This document shows, in pieces, positions 1 to 7,026 of a DNA stretch of 12,279 nucleotides. The stretch comes from Betaproteobacteria bacterium (GTDB lineage Bacteria; Pseudomonadota; Gammaproteobacteria; Burkholderiales; SG8-39): assembly GCA_019237595.1 (NCBI GenBank), contig JAFAGU010000268.1, positions 1-12,279 on the forward strand. The letters are read 5' to 3'. A program made the translations under genes and the position numbers. Position 1 is the first letter of the stretch. Each line of letters begins with the position of its first letter. The notes under the pieces were generated by a model. The model searched no databases. It saw only the letters and a program-made list of their open reading frames with translations, and was not told the origin of the DNA.

Positions 1-577
1 TCGCGTCGCGCGCCTTGGCGCCCACCGGCACGGTGCGCGTCTTCGAACCCTTGCCGGTGACGGTGACTTCGCCTTGCGCAAGATCGAGGCGTCCGTCGGC
101 CGCGTCGAGCGAGACGAGCTCCGCCAGGCGCAGGCCGGATGAATAGAGGAGCTCGAACATGGCCCGGTCGCGCAGGAGCTCCGGGGAGGACGCCTCGCCG
201 CCATCGAGCAGCGTCTTCGCCTGCTCGACCGAAAGGGCCTTCGGCAGCGGCTTCGCCGCCTTGGGCGCGCGCACCCCCAAGGCAGGATTCGAGGCATGGC
301 CGCGATGGCGCACGAGCCAGGCGAAATATCCGCGCCATGCCGACAGGACAAGGGCGAGCGTGCGCGGAGAGAGACCCTTGCCATGCAGGAGGGCGACGAA
401 GCGCCTGACGTCCGCGGTTTCCAGCTGGCCGGCGCTTCGCTCTCCGGCCAGCGTGCCGAGCACGTTCAGCGCGCGCTCGTAGTTCTCGAGGGTCGCCGCG
501 GCCAGGCGCCGCTGGTGCTTCAGGGATTCGAGGTACTCGCGCTCGGGCGAGCGGGCCTCGCTCTTGGCCGGGCTCAC
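1..577 (-). CDS. xerC: Tyrosine recombinase XerC, N-terminal 192 residues (runs off left edge)
   Basis: XerC works with XerD at the dif site to resolve chromosome dimers at cell division. The visible part has the N-terminal SAM-like DNA-binding domain (about residues 10-95, with EYLESLKHQRRLAAATLENY and an SPRTLALVLSAWRGYFAWL stretch) followed by the start of the catalytic domain. The motif LLYSSGLRLAELVSL (about 144-156) carries the first catalytic arginine, R150. TGKGSKTRTVPVG (174-186) carries the beta-hairpin lysine, K176. The His/Arg/Tyr catalytic residues lie beyond the left edge. I chose the GTG at 577, four bases after the DUF484 stop codon, because it gives the usual short XerC leader. 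No strong ribosome site is visible, so expression probably depends on coupling to the upstream gene. XerD has a similar sequence, but linkage to dapF and DUF484 is the classic xerC neighbourhood. Confidence 0.93.
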   Translation of the reverse strand, partial: MSPAKSEARSPEREYLESLKHQRRLAAATLENYERALNVLGTLAGERSAGQLETADVRRFVALLHGKGLSPRTLALVLSAWRGYFAWLVRHRGHASNPALGVRAPKAAKPLPKALSVEQAKTLLDGGEASSPELLRDRAMFELLYSSGLRLAELVSLDAADGRLDLAQGEVTVTGKGSKTRTVPVGAKARDA

Positions 578-581
578 GGCG

Positions 582-1226
582 CTAGAGCCGGGCGCCGACT
601 CCCGAGGCGCAGAGCTCGCCGATCCGGCGCAGGTAGAGCGTTCCCATCTCGGGATAGAAGCGCTGCGGGTCTTCGCTGCCGAGCGCGAGCAGGCCGAAGG
701 TCGCCGTCTGGCCCAGCGGCACGAGGGCGATCGACCGGATGTGCTCCGCGGACTCGCCGAACCATGGAAGGCAGGGGTTGCCGGCCGCGACGCCGCACTG
801 CGGGGCGCCGAGCGTCTCCGCGTGCCGGCGCTCGGCTTCGCCGACAGGCTGCGCTTCGGCGAAATCGGCCGCGACGGCCTTGCCCCAGATGCGAAGCGCG
901 ACGTGCGGAACCGCAAAGTCCTCGCGCAGGTGGAAGTAGAGCGTCTGCGTGAGCGCGGGGAAGTCGCGCGCGCCGGCGAGCGCGACGGCGAGCCGGTGCA
1001 CTTTCTCGCTGATGGCGTCGTTCTCCTCGCCGAAGCGGATGAGCTCGCCGAGCTTGCCCTCGACGAGCTTCAACTTCTCGCGCAGCGCGACCGTCTGGCG
1101 CTCGGCGAGCGGGATGGCGCGGCCGCCGTAGGGATGCGGCACCTGGATGGACTCGAGGAGCTCGGGATGCTTGTCGAAGAACTGCGGATTGGTGCGCAGG
1201 AAGACGGCGATGTCGTCGGGGCTCAT
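582..1226 (-). CDS. DUF484 family protein (GAF-like), xerC-linked
   Basis: This 214-residue protein belongs to the DUF484 family, found beside dapF and xerC in many beta- and gammaproteobacteria. Its biochemical role is not established. The N-terminus (MSPDDIAVFLRTNPQFFDKH) matches the family's usual short helical opening, in which a 'FL..NP.FF..HPELL' pattern is typical. A charged helical stretch follows (about 45-75, a likely coiled coil), and then a GAF-like alpha/beta domain (about 80-210, with SIALVPLG and FGLLALGSEDPQRFYPEMGTLYL). There are no catalytic residues I can name, no signal peptide and no membrane segment, so it is probably cytoplasmic. It begins 25 bases after the dapF stop, and only a weak purine-rich stretch precedes the ATG. 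Family assignment is firm; function is unknown. Confidence 0.88.
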   Translation of the reverse strand: MSPDDIAVFLRTNPQFFDKHPELLESIQVPHPYGGRAIPLAERQTVALREKLKLVEGKLGELIRFGEENDAISEKVHRLAVALAGARDFPALTQTLYFHLREDFAVPHVALRIWGKAVAADFAEAQPVGEAERRHAETLGAPQCGVAAGNPCLPWFGESAEHIRSIALVPLGQTATFGLLALGSEDPQRFYPEMGTLYLRRIGELCASGVGARL

Positions 1227-1251
1227 CTCTTTTCTTGTCTCGCTCGCTCGT

Positions 1252-2040
1252 TCATAGCTCGATCTCCCCTTCGAAGACGGTCTGCGCGGGCCCCTTCATC
1301 CACACCGCATTGTCGCCGCCGGCCCAAGCGATGGTCAACGTGCCGCCGCGAGTCTGGACACTGACGGGCGACTCGACGAGCTTGCGCGCGATGCCGCTCA
1401 CCGCCGCCGCGCACGCGCCCGTGCCGCAGGAAAGCGTCTCGCCCGCGCCGCGCTCCCAGACGCGAAGGGCGATCCGGTGCGGGTCGAGCACCTGCATGTA
1501 GCCGGCGTTCACGCGGTTGGGAAAGCGCGCATGGTGCTCGAGGAGCGGCCCTTGGGTGCGCACCGGCGCCTTCTCGACATCCGGCACGAGCTGCACCGCA
1601 TGCGGGTTGCCCATCGAGACGAGCGCCGCCTCGACGGTTTCGCCGCCCACCGCGATCTTCTCGATGCCCTCGAGGACGGGCTTCCCCATGTTCACGGTCA
1701 CTTCGCCGTCGGATTCCAGCCGCGGCGAGATCGTGCCGGCGAGCGTCTCGACGCGGATCTCGTCCTTCGCCGTCAGCCCCTTGCCCCGCACGAACTTGAC
1801 GAAGCAGCGCGCGCCGTTGCCGCATTGCTCGACCTCGCCGCCGTCGGCGTTGAAGATGCGATAGCGGAAGTCGGCCACGCTCGAGCGCTGCACGACGAGG
1901 ATCTGGTCGCAGCCTACGCCGAGGTGGCGGTCGGCGATTCGCTGCAGCGCTTCTTTCCCGAGCTCGAACTCCCGCTCGAGGAAGTCGAGGACGACGAAAT
2001 CGTTTCCTGCGCCATGCATCTTGGTGAAACGAAGCTTCAT
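1252..2040 (-). CDS. dapF: Diaminopimelate epimerase
   Basis: DapF converts LL-diaminopimelate to meso-diaminopimelate, the precursor of lysine and of the peptidoglycan cross-linking residue, in the cytoplasm and without cofactor. The 262-residue protein has the usual family length. It starts with the diagnostic MKLRFTKMHGAGNDFVVLD. The two catalytic cysteines are visible: C73 in ADGGEVEQCGNGARC and C205 in GETLSCGTGACAAA. Other conserved blocks are GCDQ (about 43-46), SMGNPHAV (142-149) and VWERGAGET (194-202). The ATG at 2040 overlaps the stop of the upstream aminotransferase by four bases (ATGA), so the two are probably translationally coupled. A purine-rich GAGGTGG lies about 13 bases upstream. 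Both halves of the pseudo-symmetric fold are intact. Confidence 0.97.
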   Translation of the reverse strand: MKLRFTKMHGAGNDFVVLDFLEREFELGKEALQRIADRHLGVGCDQILVVQRSSVADFRYRIFNADGGEVEQCGNGARCFVKFVRGKGLTAKDEIRVETLAGTISPRLESDGEVTVNMGKPVLEGIEKIAVGGETVEAALVSMGNPHAVQLVPDVEKAPVRTQGPLLEHHARFPNRVNAGYMQVLDPHRIALRVWERGAGETLSCGTGACAAAVSGIARKLVESPVSVQTRGGTLTIAWAGGDNAVWMKGPAQTVFEGEIEL

Positions 2041-3137
2041 GCCGCGCTTCGAACCACCTCGGCAATGCGCGCCACCGCTCCATCCTCGAGGAGCGGATGG
2101 ATGGGCAGCGAGAGCACCGTGCGCGCCGCTTCCTCTGCCGCCGGAAGCGAACGGCCACGGTTCGCAGGCTCGTAGGCCGGCTGGCGGTGGAGCGGGATGG
2201 GATAGAAGACGGAGCTCGCGATGCCTTCGGCTGCGAGCGCCTCGCGGATTGCGTCCCGCCGCTCCGAGCGGATGGTGAATTGGTGCCAGGCATGCCTTCC
2301 GTCCGTTGGCTCCGACGGAAGGATGACGTTGGCGTCCTTCAAGCGCTCCCTGTAGCGCTGGGAGATGCGCACGCGCGCGGCGTTGAACCTCTCGAGGTGC
2401 CTTAGCTTGACGCGAAGCACCGCCGCCTGCAGCTCGTCGAGGCGGCTGTTCCAGCCGACGCGCTCGTGCAGGTAGGTCTTGCGGCTGCCGTGGTGCCGGA
2501 GCATGCGCAGCGTCTCGGCGCGGGCGGCGCTGCTGGTCGTCACGAGGCCGGCGTCGCCCGCCGCGCCGAGGTTCTTCGTGGGATAGAACGAAAAGCAGCC
2601 GAAGGCGCCCCAGCTTCCGCCGCGCCTGCCGGCATGGTCGGCGCCGAGGGACTGCGCGCAGTCCTCGATGAGGACGATGTTTCTTTCCTTGCAGATTGAG
2701 ACGAGCTCGGGAAGGCGCGCGCAGCGGCCAAAGAGATGCACGGCGATGAGCGCCTTCGTCCTCGCCGTCAGCGACTTTTCGAATGAAGGCGGATCGATGT
2801 TGAAGCTCGCGAGCTCGATGTCGCAGAAGACGGGAGTCGCTCCGGTGTAGGACACGGCCTCCGCGCTCGCGAAGAACGTGAAGGCCGGAACGACGACCTC
2901 GTCGCCGGGCCCGACGCCCGCGGCGACGAGCGCGAGGTGCAGCGCGTCGGTGCCCGAATTCACGCCGACCGCGTGCGCGGCGCCGGTGTACGAGGCAAGC
3001 TCCTTCTCGAGCGCCTCGCCTTCCGGGCCGAGGATATAGCGGCCGGAGGCGAGCACGCGCAGGACTGCCGCGTCGATCTCCTCCTTCAGCTGGCGGTACT
3101 CGCCTGCCGGATCCACCATCGCGAGCGGCGCGCTCAT
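2037..3137 (-). CDS. DegT/DnrJ/EryC1 PLP-dependent sugar aminotransferase, GnnB-like
   Basis: This 366-residue protein is a nucleotide-sugar aminotransferase of the DegT/DnrJ/EryC1 (AHBA synthase) family. Visible hallmarks are GVNSGTDALHLAL (58-70, cofactor phosphate binding), VVPAFTFFASAEAV (82-95), IEDCAQSLGA (157-166, with D159 and Q162 at the pyridine ring), SFYPTKNLGA (183-192, K188 the Schiff-base lysine) and GWNSRLDELQAA (228-239). It starts four bases inside the end of the Gfo/Idh dehydrogenase gene (ATGA), with AGGGA a few bases upstream. A dehydrogenase plus a DegT aminotransferase is the arrangement of GnnA/GnnB, which turn UDP-GlcNAc into UDP-GlcNAc3N for lipid A. Flanking lipid A acyltransferases support that reading. 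Alternatives are WbpE-like or QdtB/FdtB-like enzymes for surface sugars, but the acetyltransferase usually found with those is absent. The family is certain; the substrate is inferred. Confidence 0.9.
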   Translation of the reverse strand: MSAPLAMVDPAGEYRQLKEEIDAAVLRVLASGRYILGPEGEALEKELASYTGAAHAVGVNSGTDALHLALVAAGVGPGDEVVVPAFTFFASAEAVSYTGATPVFCDIELASFNIDPPSFEKSLTARTKALIAVHLFGRCARLPELVSICKERNIVLIEDCAQSLGADHAGRRGGSWGAFGCFSFYPTKNLGAAGDAGLVTTSSAARAETLRMLRHHGSRKTYLHERVGWNSRLDELQAAVLRVKLRHLERFNAARVRISQRYRERLKDANVILPSEPTDGRHAWHQFTIRSERRDAIREALAAEGIASSVFYPIPLHRQPAYEPANRGRSLPAAEEAARTVLSLPIHPLLEDGAVARIAEVVRSAA

Positions 3138-4087
3138 CGCGTCCCTGCCCGCGCTTCGCGAGGCCCGGCGAAGCGCTCGAGCCGCTCTCGCACCCTGCGC
3201 CCGATGTCCAGGGCGACCTGCAGCGCGAGCCGGCCGGCTTGCCCATCGACGCGCACCGGCTGGCCGTCGCGTATGGAAGCGACGAAAGCTTCGGCCTGCG
3301 CGGCGAGCGCATCGCCTCCCGCGTGCGATTCCTCCGTTTCCTCGATCGTGCCGCCCGCCTGCCTCACGTAGCGCAGGCTTCCGCGCTGCAGGTCGGCGGA
3401 AACGTAGAGGTCGGTCTGGAACACGCGGAGCTTGCGCAGGCCCGCCTGGCTCACGCGGCTCGCCGAGAGGCTCGCGACGCAGCCGTTCGCGAATTCCAGG
3501 CGCGCGTTGGCGATGTCGATGTCGCCCGTGAGCACCCGGAAGCCGCACGCGCTCACGTCCGTGAGCGGCGCTCGGGCAAGCGAAAGCGCAAGGTCGATGT
3601 CGTGGATCATGAGGTCGAGCACGACGTCGACCTCGGCGCCCCGCGTCTTGAACGCCGAAAGCCGCTCGGCCTCGAGATAGAGCGGGCGGTCCATGCGCGC
3701 GGCGAGTGCGGTAAACGCGCGGTTGAAGCGCTCGACATGCCCGACTTGCAGCACCTTCGCGTTCTCCTGCGCGAGGTAGATCAATTCGTCTGCTTCGCGC
3801 AAGGTCTGCGCGATCGGCTTCTCGACCAGCACGTGCAGCCCGCGCTCGAGGCAGGCCCGCGCGATCGCATGGTGGCGATCGGTCGGGGCCGCGATCACCA
3901 CCGCTTCCGCCTTTCCGAGCAAGTCCTCGTGCCGCTTGAACGACGGGCACTTCAATGCGGAAGCAAGCTCGCGCGCCCGCGCGTCATCCGGATCGGCGAC
4001 ACCGACAAGTTCCACCCCGGGAAGCGCCGCGAGCTTCTGCGCATGAAGCCGGCCCATGTGGCCGGCGCCGATCACTGCCGCCTTCAA
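3134..4087 (-). CDS. Gfo/Idh/MocA-family NAD-dependent sugar dehydrogenase, GnnA-like
   Basis: This 317-residue oxidoreductase probably oxidises the 3-hydroxyl of a UDP-HexNAc to give the 3-keto substrate of the adjacent aminotransferase. The Rossmann motif GAGHMGRLH is at 7-15 and the family signature VEKPIA at 88-93 (K90 catalytic). VGHVERFNRA (115-124) and DLMIHDIDLAL (158-168, with H162 and D163) follow. The 'GHVERFN' and 'DLMIHDID' blocks recall the Gfo/Idh proteins found in lpx clusters of other bacteria (from memory). The start is TTG at 4087. The next in-frame ATG would cut into the Rossmann motif, so it cannot be right. The TTG overlaps the stop of the upstream acyltransferase by four bases, and an AAGGAG lies rather far (about 13 bases) upstream. 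WbpB-like function for an O-antigen sugar is the main alternative. Confidence 0.88.
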   Translation of the reverse strand: MKAAVIGAGHMGRLHAQKLAALPGVELVGVADPDDARARELASALKCPSFKRHEDLLGKAEAVVIAAPTDRHHAIARACLERGLHVLVEKPIAQTLREADELIYLAQENAKVLQVGHVERFNRAFTALAARMDRPLYLEAERLSAFKTRGAEVDVVLDLMIHDIDLALSLARAPLTDVSACGFRVLTGDIDIANARLEFANGCVASLSASRVSQAGLRKLRVFQTDLYVSADLQRGSLRYVRQAGGTIEETEESHAGGDALAAQAEAFVASIRDGQPVRVDGQAGRLALQVALDIGRRVRERLERFAGPREARAGTR

Positions 4088-4953
4088 TAGAATCGCGCTT
4101 CTCCTTCCGGCCTCGTCTTGAATCGCTTGTGCATCCAGAAGTACTGCTCAGGCAGCTCGCGCACGCGATCCTCGATGAACCGCACCATGCGCCGCGTATC
4201 TGCCTCGACCGCCTCAACGCCCTCGCCGCTCGGGAACTGCTCCCAGGCGCGATACAGGCGCGCCGCGTAGCCGCCGCCGGGAAGCATCCGGGTCACGCAG
4301 GGAACGACTGCGGCGCCGGTCACGCGAGCAATATACGCGAGTCCCGTCACCGTCGCGGCCGGAACGCCGAAGAAGGGCACGAAGATCGCGCGGTTGCGGC
4401 CGTAGTCGAGATCCGGAAGGTAGTAGTAGAGCGAGCCCTCGGCGATGGCGCGCAGTCCCTCCTTCACCCCCGCCTGCCGCGGAAACATGCGGCCGCCGAA
4501 GCGCGTGCGGCCTTGGTAGAGCAGGCGCTCGAAAAGCGGATCCTTCTGGCGCGAATACATCATCGCCAGCGGGAAATCGAGAGAGAGCCGCGCGAGAGTC
4601 GCATCGAGGCCCACGAAGTGCGGCGCAAAGAGGATGACGGGCTTCTTCGCCTCGCGCAGGATCTCGACATTTTCGACCACGACGAAACTGCGAATGCGTT
4701 CCGGCGAAGACCACCAGAGAATCCCGCGCTCCAGGAACGCGCGCACGAAGGCACGGAAGTGCGCCCGCGCGAGCCGTTCGCGTTCTTCTCCCGGAAGAGC
4801 TGGAAAACAAAGACGCAGGTTGATGCGCGTGACGTTCCGGCGCTCGGCGATGAGCCAGAACATCAAGGCCCCCACGCGCTCGCCCGTCCACGCGACGAAC
4901 CCTACGGGAAAAAAGCGAAGGACCCACATGAAGCCGAAGACGAGCCGGCTCAT
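4084..4953 (-). CDS. lpxL: LpxL/HtrB-family Kdo2-lipid A acyltransferase (second copy)
   Basis: This is a 289-residue late acyltransferase of lipid A synthesis. It transfers a fatty acyl chain from acyl-ACP to a hydroxyacyl chain of Kdo-lipid IVA at the inner membrane. A hydrophobic N-terminal anchor (about residues 5-35) is followed by the catalytic HX4D motif, PHFVGLD, with H112 and D117. Further family blocks are MYSRQKDP (132-139), GLRAIAEGSLYYYLPDLDYG (166-185, the substrate-binding 'LPD' block) and PEQYFWMHKRFKTRP near the C-terminus. It starts at an ATG overlapping the stop of the upstream paralogue (ATGA), with no strong ribosome site, so coupling is likely. It is more canonical than the first copy. 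Which secondary acyl position and chain length it serves cannot be told from sequence. Confidence 0.94.
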   Translation of the reverse strand: MSRLVFGFMWVLRFFPVGFVAWTGERVGALMFWLIAERRNVTRINLRLCFPALPGEERERLARAHFRAFVRAFLERGILWWSSPERIRSFVVVENVEILREAKKPVILFAPHFVGLDATLARLSLDFPLAMMYSRQKDPLFERLLYQGRTRFGGRMFPRQAGVKEGLRAIAEGSLYYYLPDLDYGRNRAIFVPFFGVPAATVTGLAYIARVTGAAVVPCVTRMLPGGGYAARLYRAWEQFPSGEGVEAVEADTRRMVRFIEDRVRELPEQYFWMHKRFKTRPEGEARFY

Positions 4954-5807
4954 GGCACGGGAGTTTTCGCCGCCTGGCCCTTCGGCACCTTGTAGCGGTT
5001 GTAGCTCCAGAGGTACTGGCCCGGGCATTCGCGCACGAGGTCCTCGATCGCGCGGTTCAGGCGCCGGACCGACGTTTCGCCTGGCTGTTTGTCCGGGTAC
5101 TTCTTCAGGACGATTTCGAACCCGCGTCCCATCGGCAACCGACGCGCATAAGCCAGGAAACAGGCGATGCCCCGCCGCTCCGCGAGCTTTGCGGCGAGCG
5201 TCATGGTGTACGCCGGGCGTCCGAAGAAATCCGCCCACTCGCCCTCGCCCTCGCTCGGCACCTGGTCGGGGAGGAATCCCACGGCCTCGCGACGGCGAAG
5301 CGCGGCGAAGAGCTCGCGAACGCCGGTCACGTCGGCCGGCACGAGCCGAAGCCGAGCACGCCCGCGCCCCTCGCGCATGAGCGGGTCGAGCGCGGCGATC
5401 TTCGGCGGCCGGTAGAGCACGGTGATCGGCGTGTGCCGCGCCGCGTATTGCGCGGTGATTTCGAACGCCCCCATGTGCGGCGTGAGGAAGAGGATCGGCT
5501 CGCCGCGATCGCGCGCCGCGTATGCGGGCTCGGCGCCTTCGACTCGGCGCACGAGCCGCTCGACCGCCTCGTGGCGGCGGAACCAGAGCGCCGGAACTTC
5601 GGCGAGGAGCTTGCCCGCGGAGGCGATCGCCTCGCGGCGCACGCCGGCGTCCGCGATGCCGGCCTGCCGCAGATTGGCCTCGAGGCTGCGCCGGTACGCC
5701 GGCGAGAGCGCATAGATCGTCCAGCCGAGGACGCTTCCCACCGCGTGCAGGATCGGGAGCGGCAGGAGCGCCGCGGCGCCGAGGAGAAAGCGAAGGAGCC
5801 GATGCAA
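4950..5807 (-). CDS. LpxL/LpxM-family lipid A biosynthesis acyltransferase (first copy)
   Basis: This 285-residue protein belongs to the lysophospholipid/lipid A acyltransferase family. It has an N-terminal hydrophobic anchor (about 5-34), the catalytic HX4E motif in TPHMGAFE (H111, E116), VLYRPPK (130-136), VGFLPDQVP (176-184) and CPGQYLWSYNRYK (261-273). The reading frame stays open upstream, but the upstream codons cross into metK antisense. I chose the TTG at 5807, which is preceded at 10 bases by AAGGA and gives a normal N-terminus. A GTG at 5834 is an alternative with no ribosome site. It is the first gene of the minus-strand operon. It is clearly diverged from the second copy (HX4E rather than HX4D), so the two probably place different secondary acyl chains. 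Confidence 0.9.
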   Translation of the reverse strand: MHRLLRFLLGAAALLPLPILHAVGSVLGWTIYALSPAYRRSLEANLRQAGIADAGVRREAIASAGKLLAEVPALWFRRHEAVERLVRRVEGAEPAYAARDRGEPILFLTPHMGAFEITAQYAARHTPITVLYRPPKIAALDPLMREGRGRARLRLVPADVTGVRELFAALRRREAVGFLPDQVPSEGEGEWADFFGRPAYTMTLAAKLAERRGIACFLAYARRLPMGRGFEIVLKKYPDKQPGETSVRRLNRAIEDLVRECPGQYLWSYNRYKVPKGQAAKTPVP

Positions 5808-5868
5808 GAGTTTGGTATCCTTGCGGCCTTCCACGAATAGGCGGCCGCCGCGCGAGGCGACAACTCCA
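5808..5868. promoter_or_regulatory. Divergent promoter region between the lipid A operon and metK
   Basis: These 61 bases must carry or overlap the promoters of both operons unless those lie inside the coding regions. On the minus strand a weak pair can be read: TTGTCG (5863-5858) and TATTCG (5839-5834), with 18 bases between. It is followed by AAGGA and the TTG start. On the plus strand the candidates (TATCCT at 5816-5821, or TTGGTA 5812-5817 with GAATAG 5835-5840) are poor. GAGG at 5854-5857 could serve as the metK ribosome site. The region is too short for a SAM riboswitch, and none is visible. Confidence 0.35.
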
Positions 5869-7026
5869 ATGAGCGATTTTCTCTTTACATCCGAATCGGT
5901 GTCCGAAGGCCATCCGGACAAGGTCGCGGACCAGATCTCCGATGCGGTGCTCGACGCGATTCTAGCCCAGGACCCGCGTTCGCGCGTCGCGGCCGAGACC
6001 CTCGTCAAGGACAACCTCGTGGTTCTGGCGGGCGAGATCACGACGAACGCCGACGTCGACTTCCAGCACATCGCGCGCAGGACGATCCGCCGCATCGGCT
6101 ATACCGACCCGAAGATCGGCTTCGACTGCGACGGCTGCACCGTGGTCGTCGCCTACGGCGAGCAATCGCGCGACATCGCGCAGGGCGTGGACGAAGGCAA
6201 GGGCCTCGACCTCGACCAGGGCGCCGGCGACCAGGGCCTCATGTTCGGCTATGCCTGCGACGAGACCGCCGGCCTCATGCCGATGCCGATCTACCTTTCC
6301 CACCGGCTGGTCGAGCGCCAGTCCGAAGTGCGCCGCGACGGGCGCCTGCCCTGGCTGCGCCCGGATGCGAAGTCCCAGGTCACGCTTCGCTACGTCAACG
6401 GCCGTCCGGACGCGATCGAGACCGTCGTCCTCTCCACGCAGCACGCGCCTGGCCTCGAGCACAAGCAGATCGAGGAAGCGGTGGTCGAGCAGATCATCAA
6501 GCCGGTCCTTCCCAAGAACCTCGTGAAGGGCAAGGTCAAGTACCTCGTCAATCCCACCGGCGCGTTCGAGATCGGCGGGCCGAAAGGCGACTGCGGCCTC
6601 ACGGGCCGCAAGATCATCGTCGACACCTACGGCGGCTCGGCGCCCCACGGCGGCGGCGCGTTCTCAGGCAAGGATCCGTCGAAAGTGGACCGCTCCGCGG
6701 CCTACGCCGCGCGCTACGTCGCGAAGAACATCGTCGCGGCCGGGCTCGCGTCCAAGTGCCTCGTGCAGGTCTCCTACGCCATCGGCGTCGCGCGGCCCAC
6801 GAGCGTGATGGTGACTACGCACGGCACGGGCAAGTTCTCCGACGAGAAGCTCGCGCAGCTCGTGCAGGCGAACTTCGACCTGCGGCCCAAGGGCATCATC
6901 CAGATGCTCGATCTCCTGCGCCCGATCTACGAGAAGACCGCGGCCTACGGGCACTTCGGCCGCGAGGAACCCGAGTTCACCTGGGAAGCGACCGACAAGG
7001 CGCTCGCCCTGAAGGAAGCCGCCTAG
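5869..7026 (+). CDS. metK: S-adenosylmethionine synthetase
   Basis: MetK makes S-adenosylmethionine from methionine and ATP, releasing phosphate and pyrophosphate, and normally works as a cytoplasmic tetramer. The 385-residue product matches the usual bacterial length. It begins FLFTSESVSEGHPDK, with the ATP-binding GHPDK at 14-18. GAGDQG is at 118-123, the phosphate-loop GGGAFSGKD at 261-269, and DPSKVDRSAAYAARY follows directly. The frame remains open to 5812, but the ATG at 5869 gives the correct N-terminus and has GAGG upstream; the extra residues of the longer form do not resemble the family. It heads the plus-strand SAM-cycle operon, and the next gene begins immediately after its TAG stop. 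All key residues are intact. Confidence 0.98.
   Translation: MSDFLFTSESVSEGHPDKVADQISDAVLDAILAQDPRSRVAAETLVKDNLVVLAGEITTNADVDFQHIARRTIRRIGYTDPKIGFDCDGCTVVVAYGEQSRDIAQGVDEGKGLDLDQGAGDQGLMFGYACDETAGLMPMPIYLSHRLVERQSEVRRDGRLPWLRPDAKSQVTLRYVNGRPDAIETVVLSTQHAPGLEHKQIEEAVVEQIIKPVLPKNLVKGKVKYLVNPTGAFEIGGPKGDCGLTGRKIIVDTYGGSAPHGGGAFSGKDPSKVDRSAAYAARYVAKNIVAAGLASKCLVQVSYAIGVARPTSVMVTTHGTGKFSDEKLAQLVQANFDLRPKGIIQMLDLLRPIYEKTAAYGHFGREEPEFTWEATDKALALKEAA

Noticed and set aside
1239..1250. (CTCG)3 tetranucleotide repeat after dapF
   Set aside because: Three units are too few to suggest phase variation, and it lies in a short gap where chance repeats are common in GC-rich DNA.
2037..4087. Recent foreign island around the dehydrogenase/aminotransferase pair
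   Set aside because: By eye the base composition and codon use match the neighbours, and there are no repeats, tRNA or mobile genes at the edges; any acquisition must be old.
3239..4090. 283-codon plus-strand frame opposite the Gfo/Idh gene
   Set aside because: It is antisense to a gene with clear Rossmann and EKP motifs, and has no recognisable domain or ribosome site.
5808..5868. Possible SAM riboswitch upstream of metK
   Set aside because: The spacer is too short for known SAM aptamers and lacks their conserved core; no fitting helices were found.
5812..5868. Longer metK start at 5812
   Set aside because: The added residues do not resemble MetK, while the ATG at 5869 gives the standard N-terminus ahead of GHPDK.
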